A stretch of DNA of 13,044 nucleotides from Rickettsiales bacterium (GCA_031266615.1 JAISAR010000051.1:1-13044); one strand, 5' to 3'; positions 1 through 8,726 are shown, counted from the stretch's first letter. Numbers and translations are program-made. Notes: a model not told the origin generated them from the letters alone.

Positions 1-47
1 TACAGCTCTTCTCCTATTGCTTTACTTTTTCCTGCCATAAAATTCAT
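1..47 (-). CDS. N-terminal fragment of an unidentified ORF, possibly from an inserted element
   Basis: A minus-strand reading frame starts with ATG at 47-45 and runs off the left edge. The 15 visible residues are MNFMAGKSKAIGEEL, and I do not recognise them. A TTG start seven codons upstream (68-66) is also possible; the frame is closed by TAA just before it. The ORF begins 17 bases after the premature stop of the broken MFS gene. This is where an element that interrupted that gene would put its own first gene, so a transposase is one possibility. No terminal repeat or family motif is visible in so short a piece, so this is inference. Confidence 0.22.
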   Translation of the reverse strand, partial: MNFMAGKSKAIGEEL

Positions 48-64
48 GTTTATTCTTTCTAGCC

Positions 65-472
65 TCAATTATTTATAGTTTTTACTATTTGTCTATCTAT
101 TAGTGGAGATTGGTATAAAAACCCAGTTGCAGAACATGCTCCTATTAAAAATCTACTCAATACTGCTAGGTAGAAATTATTTGTATATGTAAACACTAAA
201 GTAGCAATACCACAAAGCATAGCAGACGCAAATACAACATATCGTGTACCAAATCTATCTAGTAAAATTGCAACTGGTATTTGCATTCCAGAATATCCGC
301 AATAATAAAACGCTGCAAGTACTCCAAAATGGCTAGCATCTATAGCAAACTGATCCATGATTTGATGCATCATTAATCCAGGCCAAAGACGTAGGATAAA
401 CTGATATGCAAAAAAGGATAATGGAAAAAACCACATAAAAAATGGCAAATACCTATGTTTGAGAGTAAGCAT
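65..472 (-). pseudogene. MFS transporter, truncated to its N-terminal third
   Basis: The 135 residues start like a major facilitator superfamily permease. There is a hydrophobic first helix (about residues 10-28) and a loop, then helices at about 45-70, 78-97 and 101 onward. The signature loop after helix 2 is present as ILLDRFGTRYV (69-79), matching the family pattern GxLxDRxGxR. Homology appears to stop near residue 119 (GATG-type helix 4, ending GFL). The last 16 residues (YQSPLIDRQIV...) are polar and unlike a transmembrane helix, and a TGA follows. MFS proteins usually have about 400 residues and 12 helices, so this cannot be a working transporter. The likely break is near position 115, through insertion or rearrangement. 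The ATG start is supported by GAGG six bases upstream on the minus strand. The substrate cannot be told. It is divergent from putA. Confidence 0.72.
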
Positions 473-836
473 AAAGACCTCACTTTATTGATTATTTAAA
501 AATTTTAGTGATGAAAATAATTATGAAGACGTGTATCGGCCTTAGCCGACAAGAATAAGAGAAATAATGGTAAAACTGAAGTTCTTATGGTACATCAGAA
601 GCAATAAACTTTAAGTTATAAATATAATTCTTATTTTATGCTAACACGTTTTGCTATGAAGTCAATAACTTTTTCCCATAAGGTGTTATTTATGAAAAAC
701 ATGCTTAAAAAGGTAGGGATTTTAAGAAAAGCTAAAGAGCAAAGGAAGGAAGTTCCCTATTACAAAACTCCACATACTTTACAACTCACATGGGTCCCAT
801 TTAGGCTTCTTTACCTTGGCCTTTTATAAATAATAA

Positions 837-864
837 TTTATTCTACGCAAAGTTATGATATAAT
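837..864 (+). promoter_or_regulatory. Putative sigma-70 promoter of putA
   Basis: A perfect -10 box TATAAT lies at 859-864, with a weaker -35 box TTTATT at 837-842 and a 16-base spacer. Transcription would begin near 871, giving a leader of about 33 bases. The -10 match is exact, but such boxes arise often by chance in AT-rich DNA. Confidence 0.4.
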
Positions 865-884
865 TTTACCTTACATATGGTAAA
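865..884 (+). promoter_or_regulatory. Small inverted repeat at the putA transcription start
   Basis: TTTACC (865-870) and GGTAAA (879-884) form a perfect six-base inverted repeat around an eight-base loop. It lies between the putative -10 box and the putA start codon. It could be an operator half-site pair or a leader hairpin. No clear Shine-Dalgarno sequence sits at the usual distance from the ATG at 904, so a leader structure could matter for translation. The role is inferred only from position. Confidence 0.3.
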
Positions 885-903
885 GGGTGTTTTGTAGATA
901 ATT

Positions 904-3900
904 ATGATCAGTTCTATACAAGAGCCTAACGAATTGCGAAAACGTTTACAGGGGTTTTATCGTACTGATGAAAAAAGTTATGTACGTTATCTTGTAGAAA
1001 AAGCAGAACTTTCGGCTGATTCGAAAAACAGAATTTACAATATTGCAAAACAAGTTGTCGAAAAAATTAAGGGCAATAAATTAGATATTATAGATTCTTT
1101 TATGCAGCAATACTCGCTTTCCAATGACGAAGGAATAGCGCTGATGTGCCTTGCTGAATCACTACTTAGAATACCAGACGATTATACAATAGATGAGCTA
1201 ATCAAAGATAAAATTGCCAATCAAGAATGGAGTAAACATTTAGGACATTCCTCTTCATTGTTTGTTAATGCTTCTACATGGAGTTTAATGATAGGCAGTA
1301 GTATATTAAGAACCAGTGAGGAAGATCCAAGATTCTATCACGCTATTTCTAGATTACTTAAAAATTTAGGGGAGCCAGTAATCCGCAAGGCAGTGAAACA
1401 AGCAATGTTGATGCTTGGTAAGCACTTTATTGTTGGGGAAAATATAGAAGAAGCATTGGAAAGTGTAAAATCAGATGATCATAGCAAATTCTTATGCTCT
1501 TTTGATATGCTTGGTGAAGCTGCTCGTACAGCAGAGAATGCGGAAGAATATTTTAATTCATATATGCATTCAATAAAAGCCATAGGTGAATCCACTGATA
1601 CAAATGATTGCTTTAAATCCCATGGAATTTCAATCAAGTTATCTTCATTGCATCCACGTTATGAATTCTGCCAATTCGGTAATATAGCTGAAGAACTGAA
1701 AACTAAGGTGCTGGAGCTTTGTCATGAAGCAAAAAAGTACAATATTTCATTATGTATAGATGCAGAAGAGTCAGAAAGACTTGAGATGTCGTTAGTTTTA
1801 TTTGAGCAATTGCGTCTTGATGAATCACTTTCCGAGTGGGAAGGGCTTGGCTTGGCTGTGCAAGCGTATCAAAAACGTGCTTTGTCTGTTCTTGATTTTG
1901 TTGAAGATGTTGCCATTCGTTCAAAACATAAGATCATGGTGAGACTTGTGAAAGGAGCATACTGGGACTCAGAAATCAAGCACACACAAGAACTAGGATT
2001 AAGTGGGTATCCAGTGTTTACTAGAAAAAGCTATACAGATGTATGCTACCTTGCCTGTGCGCAGAAACTTTTAAGCAAAGCAAGTCACTTTTATCCATGC
2101 TTTGGAACTCACAACGCTTATACTTTTGCTACTATAATAGAGCTTGCCGATAAAAATCACCCTGGGTTTGAGTTTCAGCGCTTACATGGAATGGGTAAGG
2201 GCTTATATGATTATGTAATGTCAGAGCTCGCAACAAGTATAAATTGCCGCATATATGCACCGGTTGGTAAACATAGTGATTTATTGCCATACCTTATTAG
2301 ACGTCTTCTTGAAAATGGGGCTAATAGTTCATTTGTCCATCAAATAAATGATTCCAACGTTAAAATTGAAGAGTTAGTTTCAGATCCATTGGAAAAAGCT
2401 AAAAGCTTAGAGTATGAGCCTCATACAAGTATTCCATTGCCACAAGATATCTTTGGAGAGGAAAGGAAAAACTCCTTGGGGATGGATGTTAGTGATTCAG
2501 TTACAGTTTCACAATTTGCGAACGATATAAAAGAATTTAGTGAAAAAAAATGGCAGGTTGGGCCGATAATTGATGGAGAGTCACTGTTTGACAGTACTGA
2601 ATTCACCGAAGTGGTTAATCCAGCACATTTGGAAAACGTAATCGGAGAAGTGTCGAATACAACAAGTGATCAAGCTTTAAACGCTCTTGAAATAGCACAT
2701 AGTGCTTTTGCTAAATGGCAGAATGTTTTAGCAGAAGAGCGTGCTAAGTACCTTGAAAGAGCTGCCGATTTGCTTGAAGAAAGGATGAAAGAGCTGATTT
2801 ATATTCTGATTGTGGAAGCAGGAAAGATTTTATCCGATGCAATAGCAGAAGTAAGGGAAGCAGTCGACTTTTTGCGCTATTATGCAATGATAGCAAAAAA
2901 TGAATTGAATAGCTGGAAAAAATTGCCAGGTCCAACAGGTGAAGATAATTTTATCTTTTTTGAAGGCAGAGGGGTTTTTTTGTGCATATCACCGTGGAAT
3001 TTTCCACTCGCTATCTTTATTGGACAGATTGCAGCTGCACTTGCAGCAGGTAATTCAGTGCTGGCAAAACCAGCAGAGCAAACGCCGATTATCGCTTGCG
3101 AAGCTGTTAAGATACTACACGAGGCTGGGATACCAAAAGATGTACTGCACCTTATTCCAGGGAATGGTCGGTATTTAGGTGAAACATTAATGCCAGATAA
3201 TAGAATTTCCGGTGTAGCTTTCACTGGTTCAACACAGACTGCTCAAATAATTAATAGAATGCTTGCTAGCAGAGGTGGCCCTATTGTGCCACTTATCGCT
3301 GAAACTGGTGGATTAAATGCTATGATTGTTGACAGTTCTGCTCTCTTAGAACAAGTGACTGTAGATGTTTTAATTTCTGCATTCCGTAGCGCTGGTCAAC
3401 GCTGTTCTGCACTTAGAGTATTGTTTATTCAAGAGGATATAGCAGAGAAACAGATAAAAATGATATGCGATGCAGTTCAAGAATTAAAGATTGGTGATCC
3501 AATACAACTTAGCACTGATATTGGTCCAATAATTAACAAAGCATCTATTGATATGCTGAATAAGTACACGGAGAAAATGTCAAGAGATAAGAATTCAAGC
3601 CTTTTATCCAAGGTACCCATGAATACAAATTCTCATAATGGTTATTTCTTCCCTCCATATATTTATGAGATACAAAAAATTTCGCAATTAAAGCAAGAAG
3701 TGTTTGGCCCCATTTTACATATTATACGTTTTAATAAGTCGCAGTTAAATGAAGTTATAAGTGATATAAACAATACAGGATATGGGCTTACGTTCTCTTT
3801 GCAAAGCCGAATACAAAGTCAGATTGATTTGATAAGCAAGAAAATATCAGTTGGAAATGTGTACATCAATCGCAATCAGATAGGTGCAGCAGTTGGCATA

Positions 3901-4044
3901 CAACCATTTGGCGGTAGGGGACTATCCGGCACTGGACCAAAAGCTGGGGGACCTCATTATCTACAGCGTTTTTCTACAGAAAAAGTTGTAAGTGTCAACA
4001 CTACAGCATTTGGCGGTAATACGACGCTCATGTGCTTGGATTGA
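904..4044 (+). CDS. putA: Bifunctional proline dehydrogenase / L-glutamate-gamma-semialdehyde dehydrogenase
   Basis: PutA oxidises proline to P5C with FAD, then oxidises glutamate semialdehyde to glutamate with NAD, passing the intermediate through an internal tunnel. The proline dehydrogenase barrel spans about residues 180-480: CIDAEESERLEMSL, VRLVKGAYWDSEIK, FGTHNAYTFATI, and CRIYAPVGKHSDLLPYLIRR, whose paired arginines bind the proline carboxylate. The aldehyde dehydrogenase domain spans about 550-1030. It shows SPWNFPLAIF (696-705), the general-base Glu800 in ETGG, the catalytic Cys834 in GQRCSALR, and FGPILHI and PFGGRGLSGTG later. The Glu-Cys spacing of 34 equals that of E. coli PutA. 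At 1046 residues it lacks the N-terminal ribbon-helix-helix repressor domain and the extra C-terminal domain of the 1320-residue enterobacterial protein, so it should be an enzyme only. The frame is intact. In this organism it would feed host proline into glutamate and the TCA cycle. Confidence 0.96.
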   Translation: MISSIQEPNELRKRLQGFYRTDEKSYVRYLVEKAELSADSKNRIYNIAKQVVEKIKGNKLDIIDSFMQQYSLSNDEGIALMCLAESLLRIPDDYTIDELIKDKIANQEWSKHLGHSSSLFVNASTWSLMIGSSILRTSEEDPRFYHAISRLLKNLGEPVIRKAVKQAMLMLGKHFIVGENIEEALESVKSDDHSKFLCSFDMLGEAARTAENAEEYFNSYMHSIKAIGESTDTNDCFKSHGISIKLSSLHPRYEFCQFGNIAEELKTKVLELCHEAKKYNISLCIDAEESERLEMSLVLFEQLRLDESLSEWEGLGLAVQAYQKRALSVLDFVEDVAIRSKHKIMVRLVKGAYWDSEIKHTQELGLSGYPVFTRKSYTDVCYLACAQKLLSKASHFYPCFGTHNAYTFATIIELADKNHPGFEFQRLHGMGKGLYDYVMSELATSINCRIYAPVGKHSDLLPYLIRRLLENGANSSFVHQINDSNVKIEELVSDPLEKAKSLEYEPHTSIPLPQDIFGEERKNSLGMDVSDSVTVSQFANDIKEFSEKKWQVGPIIDGESLFDSTEFTEVVNPAHLENVIGEVSNTTSDQALNALEIAHSAFAKWQNVLAEERAKYLERAADLLEERMKELIYILIVEAGKILSDAIAEVREAVDFLRYYAMIAKNELNSWKKLPGPTGEDNFIFFEGRGVFLCISPWNFPLAIFIGQIAAALAAGNSVLAKPAEQTPIIACEAVKILHEAGIPKDVLHLIPGNGRYLGETLMPDNRISGVAFTGSTQTAQIINRMLASRGGPIVPLIAETGGLNAMIVDSSALLEQVTVDVLISAFRSAGQRCSALRVLFIQEDIAEKQIKMICDAVQELKIGDPIQLSTDIGPIINKASIDMLNKYTEKMSRDKNSSLLSKVPMNTNSHNGYFFPPYIYEIQKISQLKQEVFGPILHIIRFNKSQLNEVISDINNTGYGLTFSLQSRIQSQIDLISKKISVGNVYINRNQIGAAVGIQPFGGRGLSGTGPKAGGPHYLQRFSTEKVVSVNTTAFGGNTTLMCLD

Positions 4045-4390
4045 TTTGAAGGTATTTTTCTTCTTTTAAAAATGTTAGATGTACAGTCCCAGGGTATGAT
4101 GCGGGGCTGAGCATGTTTCGCAAGGTATCCCTAATTCACTTTAGCTATATTTATTATTTTTTAAGATTAAATGGTTAAAATAGTAGATAAATGCTAAAGT
4201 GAGGTTTAATTATGATAGCAAACTTTCCAATAGAAACTAGTATTTTACCTTTCCACCTGTACTTCGATTACACATATAACATTTAGCTCAATTTAAAAGT
4301 TTAATTCAATTTTAGTTGTCAGTTTAAGCAGAAAAAGCATCAATGCTGGCAACCAAGAAAGTACGCAGCTTTTAATATTGAGGGTTTGGT
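4045..4390. other. Intergenic spacer between putA and the ankyrin gene
   Basis: No convincing terminator follows putA. The region holds a 10-bp inverted repeat (4136-4202, listed separately). It also has a 24-codon ORF at 4212-4286 (MIANFPIETSILPFHLYF...) with GAGG seven bases upstream, too short to call as a gene. Near the ankyrin start there is an imperfect inverted repeat, GTTGTCAG (4315-4322) with CTGGCAAC (4346-4353). GAGGG at 4380-4384 is the ankyrin ribosome site. Confidence 0.5.
4136..4202. repeat. Perfect 10-bp inverted repeat around a 47-base AT-rich core
   Basis: TCACTTTAGC (4136-4145) is repeated in inverted orientation as GCTAAAGTGA (4193-4202). The core between the arms is AT-rich. 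The unit could be a remnant of a small palindromic element or a weak hairpin at the end of the putA transcript. No T-run follows the second arm, so it is not a classical terminator. Confidence 0.5.
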
Positions 4391-6802
4391 ATGAATAGCG
4401 AAAGACAAGAACAGTATGAAACTTCACGAGTCAACTATCTAAAAACTCGTAGCGTGAGTGTTGATAGTGGATTTGGCGATGAAGAAGTAATTAACAAAAC
4501 AGAAGTAACTAACAAAGCAAACAATAGTGTTCATACTGCACTGAAAGCAGTCAAAAAAGGTAAGCGAAAATTTGAAAAGTGGCAAAAAAAAAGCTCCGTA
4601 GATATCAGAAATATAAGAGATGAGGAAGGAAGTAATATTTTACATCTTATTGCACGGCTGAAGAAGAAGCAAAAATGCAGGTCTTTGAATTTTCTGATAG
4701 AAAGAGTTTCCGAAGAAGATTTAGCAAAACTTGTTGATAGTAAAAATAAGGAAGAAAAAACCCCTCTTCAGGTGGCACTAATTGACAAGATAAAAAAAGG
4801 AAAACACGGGTCTCATACAATCCAAGATAACGATAACACGCTTAAGTTCCTCGTAACACTATTGGAACACGGAGCCAAGCCAGATCAATTAAGCTTGCCT
4901 GCAGAGGATTTGGGGAAATTATCTAAAAAGCAAAATGAATATTATCGTAAATTTTTGGAGAAACTAGCAGAGTTAATAAAGAAACCTGAATTGAAATCAG
5001 AGTCAGAAATAGAAGCAAAAATTAAAGAAATTATACCATATACTATAAATACTCCAGACAGTAATGGTAATTACCTATTACATTCAGCAATTAATGATTA
5101 TGACAAAAAACGTTTCAAAGAACTATTGGAGAAAGGGGCGGATGTTAGCCTTAAAGATGCAAATGGCAACAATGCTTTACACCTAATTGCAAAATTGGAG
5201 AAAGAACAAAAGCTCGAGTTTTTAAATGCAGTATTAAATATAAGCAAATGGGAAGGAAAAGAGCCACTTAAGGCTCAATTAAGAGAGACTATAAATGCTG
5301 ATCAAGGTGGGAAAACACCAATGCAAATGGCATTAACTGCTAAGATAACCAAGAATAAGCATAACCTTATTGCTTGGGAAGACAATACGATTAAATTTTG
5401 CATAAAATTACTAGAGGGAGGTGCTCACCCCAACCAACTGAAGTTAGCAGAAAGCAGCTTATTTCAAGAACGAAAAGCACACTACCATAGTTTCCTGCTA
5501 AAACTAGGCAAATCAGTACAAAAGTCTGAGTTAGACCAGGAGACAAAGAACTTGGTTACAATTCAAGTCGGGAAGATTATCAATGATGGCTATCCATTAC
5601 ATCAAGCAGTTTTGGATAGAAATATAGATAATTTTAATGAGTTGCTAAGGAGTGGCTATGATATCACTACTAAAAATGCAGAAGAAAATACAGTTTTACA
5701 TTATGCCGTAAAATTAGATGAGAGAGCAAAGTATGAATTTACTGAGCTTATACTAGAAAAAAACAAAGAGTTGGTAAATACTCTGAACAGAAAGCAACAA
5801 ACACCTCTTCACCAATTGCTTCAGCATATAAAGGAAAAGAATGAGGATCGATCATGTACAGATAGAAAATTTGAAAAAACAAATAGGTATAAAACCCTAG
5901 AACTACTGCTACGAAATGGTGCTAATATTACTGCTCAGGGTAAAGAAGGGAATAATGCTCTGCACTATATTGCTTCACTCAAAGGAGAGCAAAAAGTTAC
6001 ATGCCTGAAGTTGATTTCAAGTTTAGTGGAAAAAGGATCAGTACCTAAAGAGAAGCTGAGTGAAGCTATAAATGCCACTAATAAAGAAGAACGAACACCC
6101 CTACAAGTAGCGCTAATAAAAAAGGCAGAAAAAGGCGAACACCTTTCACAAAAGAACACAATTTTTGATCCAGCAATTAATGATGACAATACAACAAAGT
6201 TTTGTGCAAAATTGTTGCAAAATGGTGCTAATCCTGATTCTCTGGATTTAAAAGATGAAAAATTCCATACTGACAGTTACTATCTAGTTTTACGTGATTT
6301 AAAAGATTATCGTAAGACTCCATACACAGCACAAGAAAAAGCCAGAGAAACCAAAGAGCAACTTGAAAAAAGATACAATATCAAAACTCTTCCAAAACAG
6401 TTGCAGAGTACTGCACAAAATGTAGGCTCTACTACAGGAAAAATATTCTCTGCTGTTGCAAAATACATAGATCCAGCAAGTAGAACACGTGAATTGTTAG
6501 CAATTACAATAACAGTTACTGTAATTGCAATGGCGGCATTTGCATTTTTTCAGGGTCAGGTTGGAATTGGAGCAGCTATTCCTATCATAGCTGTTGCTGG
6601 GGTTATATGTCTTACTTTAACTTTAGGGTTTAGTGGTATTAAGAAGCTTTTTGAAGATTCAACTGACAAAGTGAAGAACCTTGTTGACAATGATCAACAA
6701 AAGTCATCAGATCAACCAGAACATAAAAACCCTCCAAGTTCTCAAATGAGTGATACACACAGTGAGCCTCACAAGGAGCCTCATAGCGTACAGCGTAACT
6801 AA
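4391..6802 (+). CDS. Ankyrin-repeat protein with two C-terminal membrane segments
   Basis: This is an 803-residue ankyrin-repeat protein. Ankyrin helices and GA-type turns recur through residues 75-620, for example GNYLLHSAINDYDKKRFKEL, LLEKGADVSLKDANGNNALH and LLRNGANITAQGKEGNNALH. The array is not a run of simple 33-residue units. A longer module (GNxxLHxIAxL, then TPLQVALIxK, then LLxxGAxPDxL) occurs at about 79-195, 258-374, 431-516 and 518-638. Residues 1-70 are polar with no signal peptide. Two hydrophobic segments lie at about 702-720 and 724-746, followed by a polar, Pro/Ser/His-rich tail. GAGGG six bases before the ATG supports the start. Ankyrin proteins of this kind in Wolbachia and relatives are candidate secreted host-interaction proteins; secretion here is inferred. 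It converges on sdhA, with the stop codons overlapping. Confidence 0.9.
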   Translation: MNSERQEQYETSRVNYLKTRSVSVDSGFGDEEVINKTEVTNKANNSVHTALKAVKKGKRKFEKWQKKSSVDIRNIRDEEGSNILHLIARLKKKQKCRSLNFLIERVSEEDLAKLVDSKNKEEKTPLQVALIDKIKKGKHGSHTIQDNDNTLKFLVTLLEHGAKPDQLSLPAEDLGKLSKKQNEYYRKFLEKLAELIKKPELKSESEIEAKIKEIIPYTINTPDSNGNYLLHSAINDYDKKRFKELLEKGADVSLKDANGNNALHLIAKLEKEQKLEFLNAVLNISKWEGKEPLKAQLRETINADQGGKTPMQMALTAKITKNKHNLIAWEDNTIKFCIKLLEGGAHPNQLKLAESSLFQERKAHYHSFLLKLGKSVQKSELDQETKNLVTIQVGKIINDGYPLHQAVLDRNIDNFNELLRSGYDITTKNAEENTVLHYAVKLDERAKYEFTELILEKNKELVNTLNRKQQTPLHQLLQHIKEKNEDRSCTDRKFEKTNRYKTLELLLRNGANITAQGKEGNNALHYIASLKGEQKVTCLKLISSLVEKGSVPKEKLSEAINATNKEERTPLQVALIKKAEKGEHLSQKNTIFDPAINDDNTTKFCAKLLQNGANPDSLDLKDEKFHTDSYYLVLRDLKDYRKTPYTAQEKARETKEQLEKRYNIKTLPKQLQSTAQNVGSTTGKIFSAVAKYIDPASRTRELLAITITVTVIAMAAFAFFQGQVGIGAAIPIIAVAGVICLTLTLGFSGIKKLFEDSTDKVKNLVDNDQQKSSDQPEHKNPPSSQMSDTHSEPHKEPHSVQRN

Positions 6803-8604
6803 TAAACCCTCTTCTCCGGGGCGATGAAATCAATCTCATCACTCAGGGTTTTTTCGGCAACTTTCTTGTAATCAATTTTTACATTGGTTTTGCCTTTCTT
6901 TTCTTCAAGCCACGCTATAGTGTGTTTCATCCAGTCTTTATCATCACGCTCGGGGAAATCTTCACGGGCATGGGCACCTCTGCTTTCTTCGCGATTGGCT
7001 GCGCATTCCATGGTAATGACTGCTTGTGGAATCATGTTAGCAAGCTCCAGCGCTTCAACTAAATCACTGTTCCATATCATACTGCGATCTTCAATTGCAA
7101 TGTTAGGCATCATTTTTGCTACTTCTTTTATAGTTTTTTTACCTTCCTCTAAAACTTCAGCAACGCGGAACACGGATGCATATTTTTGCATAGTGTGCTG
7201 CATTTCGCTGCGTATTTTCGATACCCTTAGCTCTCCAGAAGCAAATCGCATTTTATTGAACCTATCAACTATCCAGTCTGTGCAATCTGAGTGCAATTTT
7301 TTGTGTGGTGCATGAGGCTTTAGCTTCTCTTTTGCTCTGAGCGCTGCAGCTCTACCAAAAACTACAAGGTCAAGAAGCGAGTTAGAGCCAAGTCGATTTG
7401 CACCGTGCACAGAAACGCATGCTGCCTCTCCAATTGCAAACAATCCTTCTACTACTTCTTCTTTACCTTTCTTCAACGTGATCACTTCTCCATGATAGTT
7501 GGTTGGAATGCCACCCATGTTGTAGTGAACAGTTGGGATGACCGGTATTGGATCTTTAGTGACATCAACTCCTGCAAAAGTCTTTGCAGTTTCGCTAATT
7601 CCTGGAAGTCTTAGTTTTATTACTTCCGGATCAAGATGCGCTATAGTTAAATATATGTGGTCTTTTTTCGGTCCAACGCCTCTGCCTTCTCTAATTTCAA
7701 TTGTTATTGCCCGGCTTACCACATCACGAGAAGCCAAGTCTTTTGCTTTTGGTGCATAGCGTTCCATAAACCTTTCGCCCTTAGAATTAACGAGATACCC
7801 GCCTTCGCCGCGACATCCTTCCGTCATCAAACATCCTGAACCATATATTCCCGTTGGATGAAATTGCACAAATTCCATATCTTCAAGTGGCAATCCAGCT
7901 CTTACCACCATGCCATTACCATCACCTGTACAAGTATGCGCGCTCGTTGCAGAGAAGTAAACACGCCCATATCCACCTGTTGCTAGCACCACCGAATGTG
8001 CACGAAATCTATGTAGTGTACCGTCGCACAATGACCAAGCAAGAACTCCGCAGCATGCTCCAGTTTCGCCATCCATGATTAAGTCAATTACAAAGTATTC
8101 AACAAAAAATTCGGCGTTGAATTTAAGGCACTGCTGATATAGAGTGTGAAGGATTGCATGCCCGGTTTTATCTGCTGCTGCGCAAGTGCGTTGCGCTGAT
8201 TTTCCTTTACCAAAGTGAGTTGTCATTCCACCAAAGGCACGCTGGTATATTTTGCCATCTTCTGTACGTGAAAAAGGTACGCCAAAGTTTTCAAGCTCAA
8301 TGACAGCTTTAGCAGCGTTTTTACACATATATTCTATTGCATCTTGATCGCCAAGCCAGTCTGAACCTTTTATTGTGTCATACGCATGCCAGCGCCAATT
8401 GTCCTCAGCAATATTCCCTAAAGCCGCACTAATTCCGCCTTGTGCTGCAACTGTATGACTGCGTGTAGGGAAAATTTTAGAAATGCAAGCAACTGAAAAG
8501 TTAGTAGCAGCCATTCCAAATGTTGCCCTAAGTCCTGCTCCACCTGCGCCCACTACCACTACATCATACTCATGTTCTATGATTTCGTACGCTGATTTAT
8601 CCAT
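6799..8604 (-). CDS. sdhA: Succinate dehydrogenase flavoprotein subunit
   Basis: SdhA is the FAD-bearing catalytic subunit of complex II. It oxidises succinate to fumarate and passes electrons through SdhB to the membrane quinone pool. The Rossmann FAD motif VVVVGAGGAGLRA lies at residues 15-27. His50 in RSHTVAAQGG is the family's covalent FAD attachment site. Active-site elements follow: FHPTGIYGSGCLMTEGCRGEGG (His249), SRDVVSRAI (292-300), His360 in HYNMGGIPTNY, and Arg404 in GANRLGSNSLLD. The length of 601 residues is normal for the family and the frame is intact. The ATG at 8604 places the FAD motif at the usual distance from the N-terminus. Neither sdhB nor the membrane subunits sdhC and sdhD lie in the window. 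The TAG stop overlaps the TAA of the convergent ankyrin gene. Confidence 0.97.
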   Translation of the reverse strand: MDKSAYEIIEHEYDVVVVGAGGAGLRATFGMAATNFSVACISKIFPTRSHTVAAQGGISAALGNIAEDNWRWHAYDTIKGSDWLGDQDAIEYMCKNAAKAVIELENFGVPFSRTEDGKIYQRAFGGMTTHFGKGKSAQRTCAAADKTGHAILHTLYQQCLKFNAEFFVEYFVIDLIMDGETGACCGVLAWSLCDGTLHRFRAHSVVLATGGYGRVYFSATSAHTCTGDGNGMVVRAGLPLEDMEFVQFHPTGIYGSGCLMTEGCRGEGGYLVNSKGERFMERYAPKAKDLASRDVVSRAITIEIREGRGVGPKKDHIYLTIAHLDPEVIKLRLPGISETAKTFAGVDVTKDPIPVIPTVHYNMGGIPTNYHGEVITLKKGKEEVVEGLFAIGEAACVSVHGANRLGSNSLLDLVVFGRAAALRAKEKLKPHAPHKKLHSDCTDWIVDRFNKMRFASGELRVSKIRSEMQHTMQKYASVFRVAEVLEEGKKTIKEVAKMMPNIAIEDRSMIWNSDLVEALELANMIPQAVITMECAANREESRGAHAREDFPERDDKDWMKHTIAWLEEKKGKTNVKIDYKKVAEKTLSDEIDFIAPEKRVY

Positions 8605-8630
8605 ATTTGCTCATTTATGACCACAGGCTT

Positions 8631-8636
8631 ATAATA
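8631..8636 (-). promoter_or_regulatory. Possible -10 box of sdhA
   Basis: On the minus strand TATTAT (5 of 6 with TATAAT) ends 26 bases before the sdhA ATG, which would give a leader of about 20 bases. The matching -35 box is poor, so this is weak. Confidence 0.28.
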
Positions 8637-8726
8637 CCACGGAAGTGGAGAAAATCCATACAAGTTTTCTAGATGCAATAAATTTCTCGCATAACAAACT
8701 AGTTTTAGCGTGTGCAAAAAAACTAC

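Larger units (their letters stand above)
473..903. other. Divergent intergenic region between the MFS remnant and putA
   Basis: No convincing gene. It holds the MFS ribosome site on the minus strand (GAGG, 478-481 on the plus strand), a five-base-pair hairpin TCGGC-CTTA-GCCGA near 536-549, and the putA promoter region at its right end. A plus-strand ORF of 63 codons at 638-829 encodes a Lys/Arg-rich peptide. It has no good ribosome site and resembles no family I know, so I do not call it a gene. Confidence 0.5.

Noticed and set aside
638..829. Plus-strand ORF of 63 codons upstream of putA
   Set aside because: No ribosome site at a usual distance, no family resemblance, and it lies in a divergent promoter region of AT-rich DNA. 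The basic stretch is worth a look only as a possible relative of the repeat peptides.
2880..3224. Minus-strand ORF of 114 codons inside putA
   Set aside because: Antisense to the conserved aldehyde dehydrogenase domain, with composition explained by putA codons and no ribosome site considered convincing.
4212..4286. Plus-strand ORF of 24 codons with a GAGG ribosome site
   Set aside because: Too short to support as a gene. Recorded only because its leader matches that of the MFS gene.
6884..7315. Long plus-strand ORF opposite sdhA, and several shorter ones to 8078
   Set aside because: They lie fully antisense to a well-supported sdhA and show no family motif, so they are shadows of its codon pattern.
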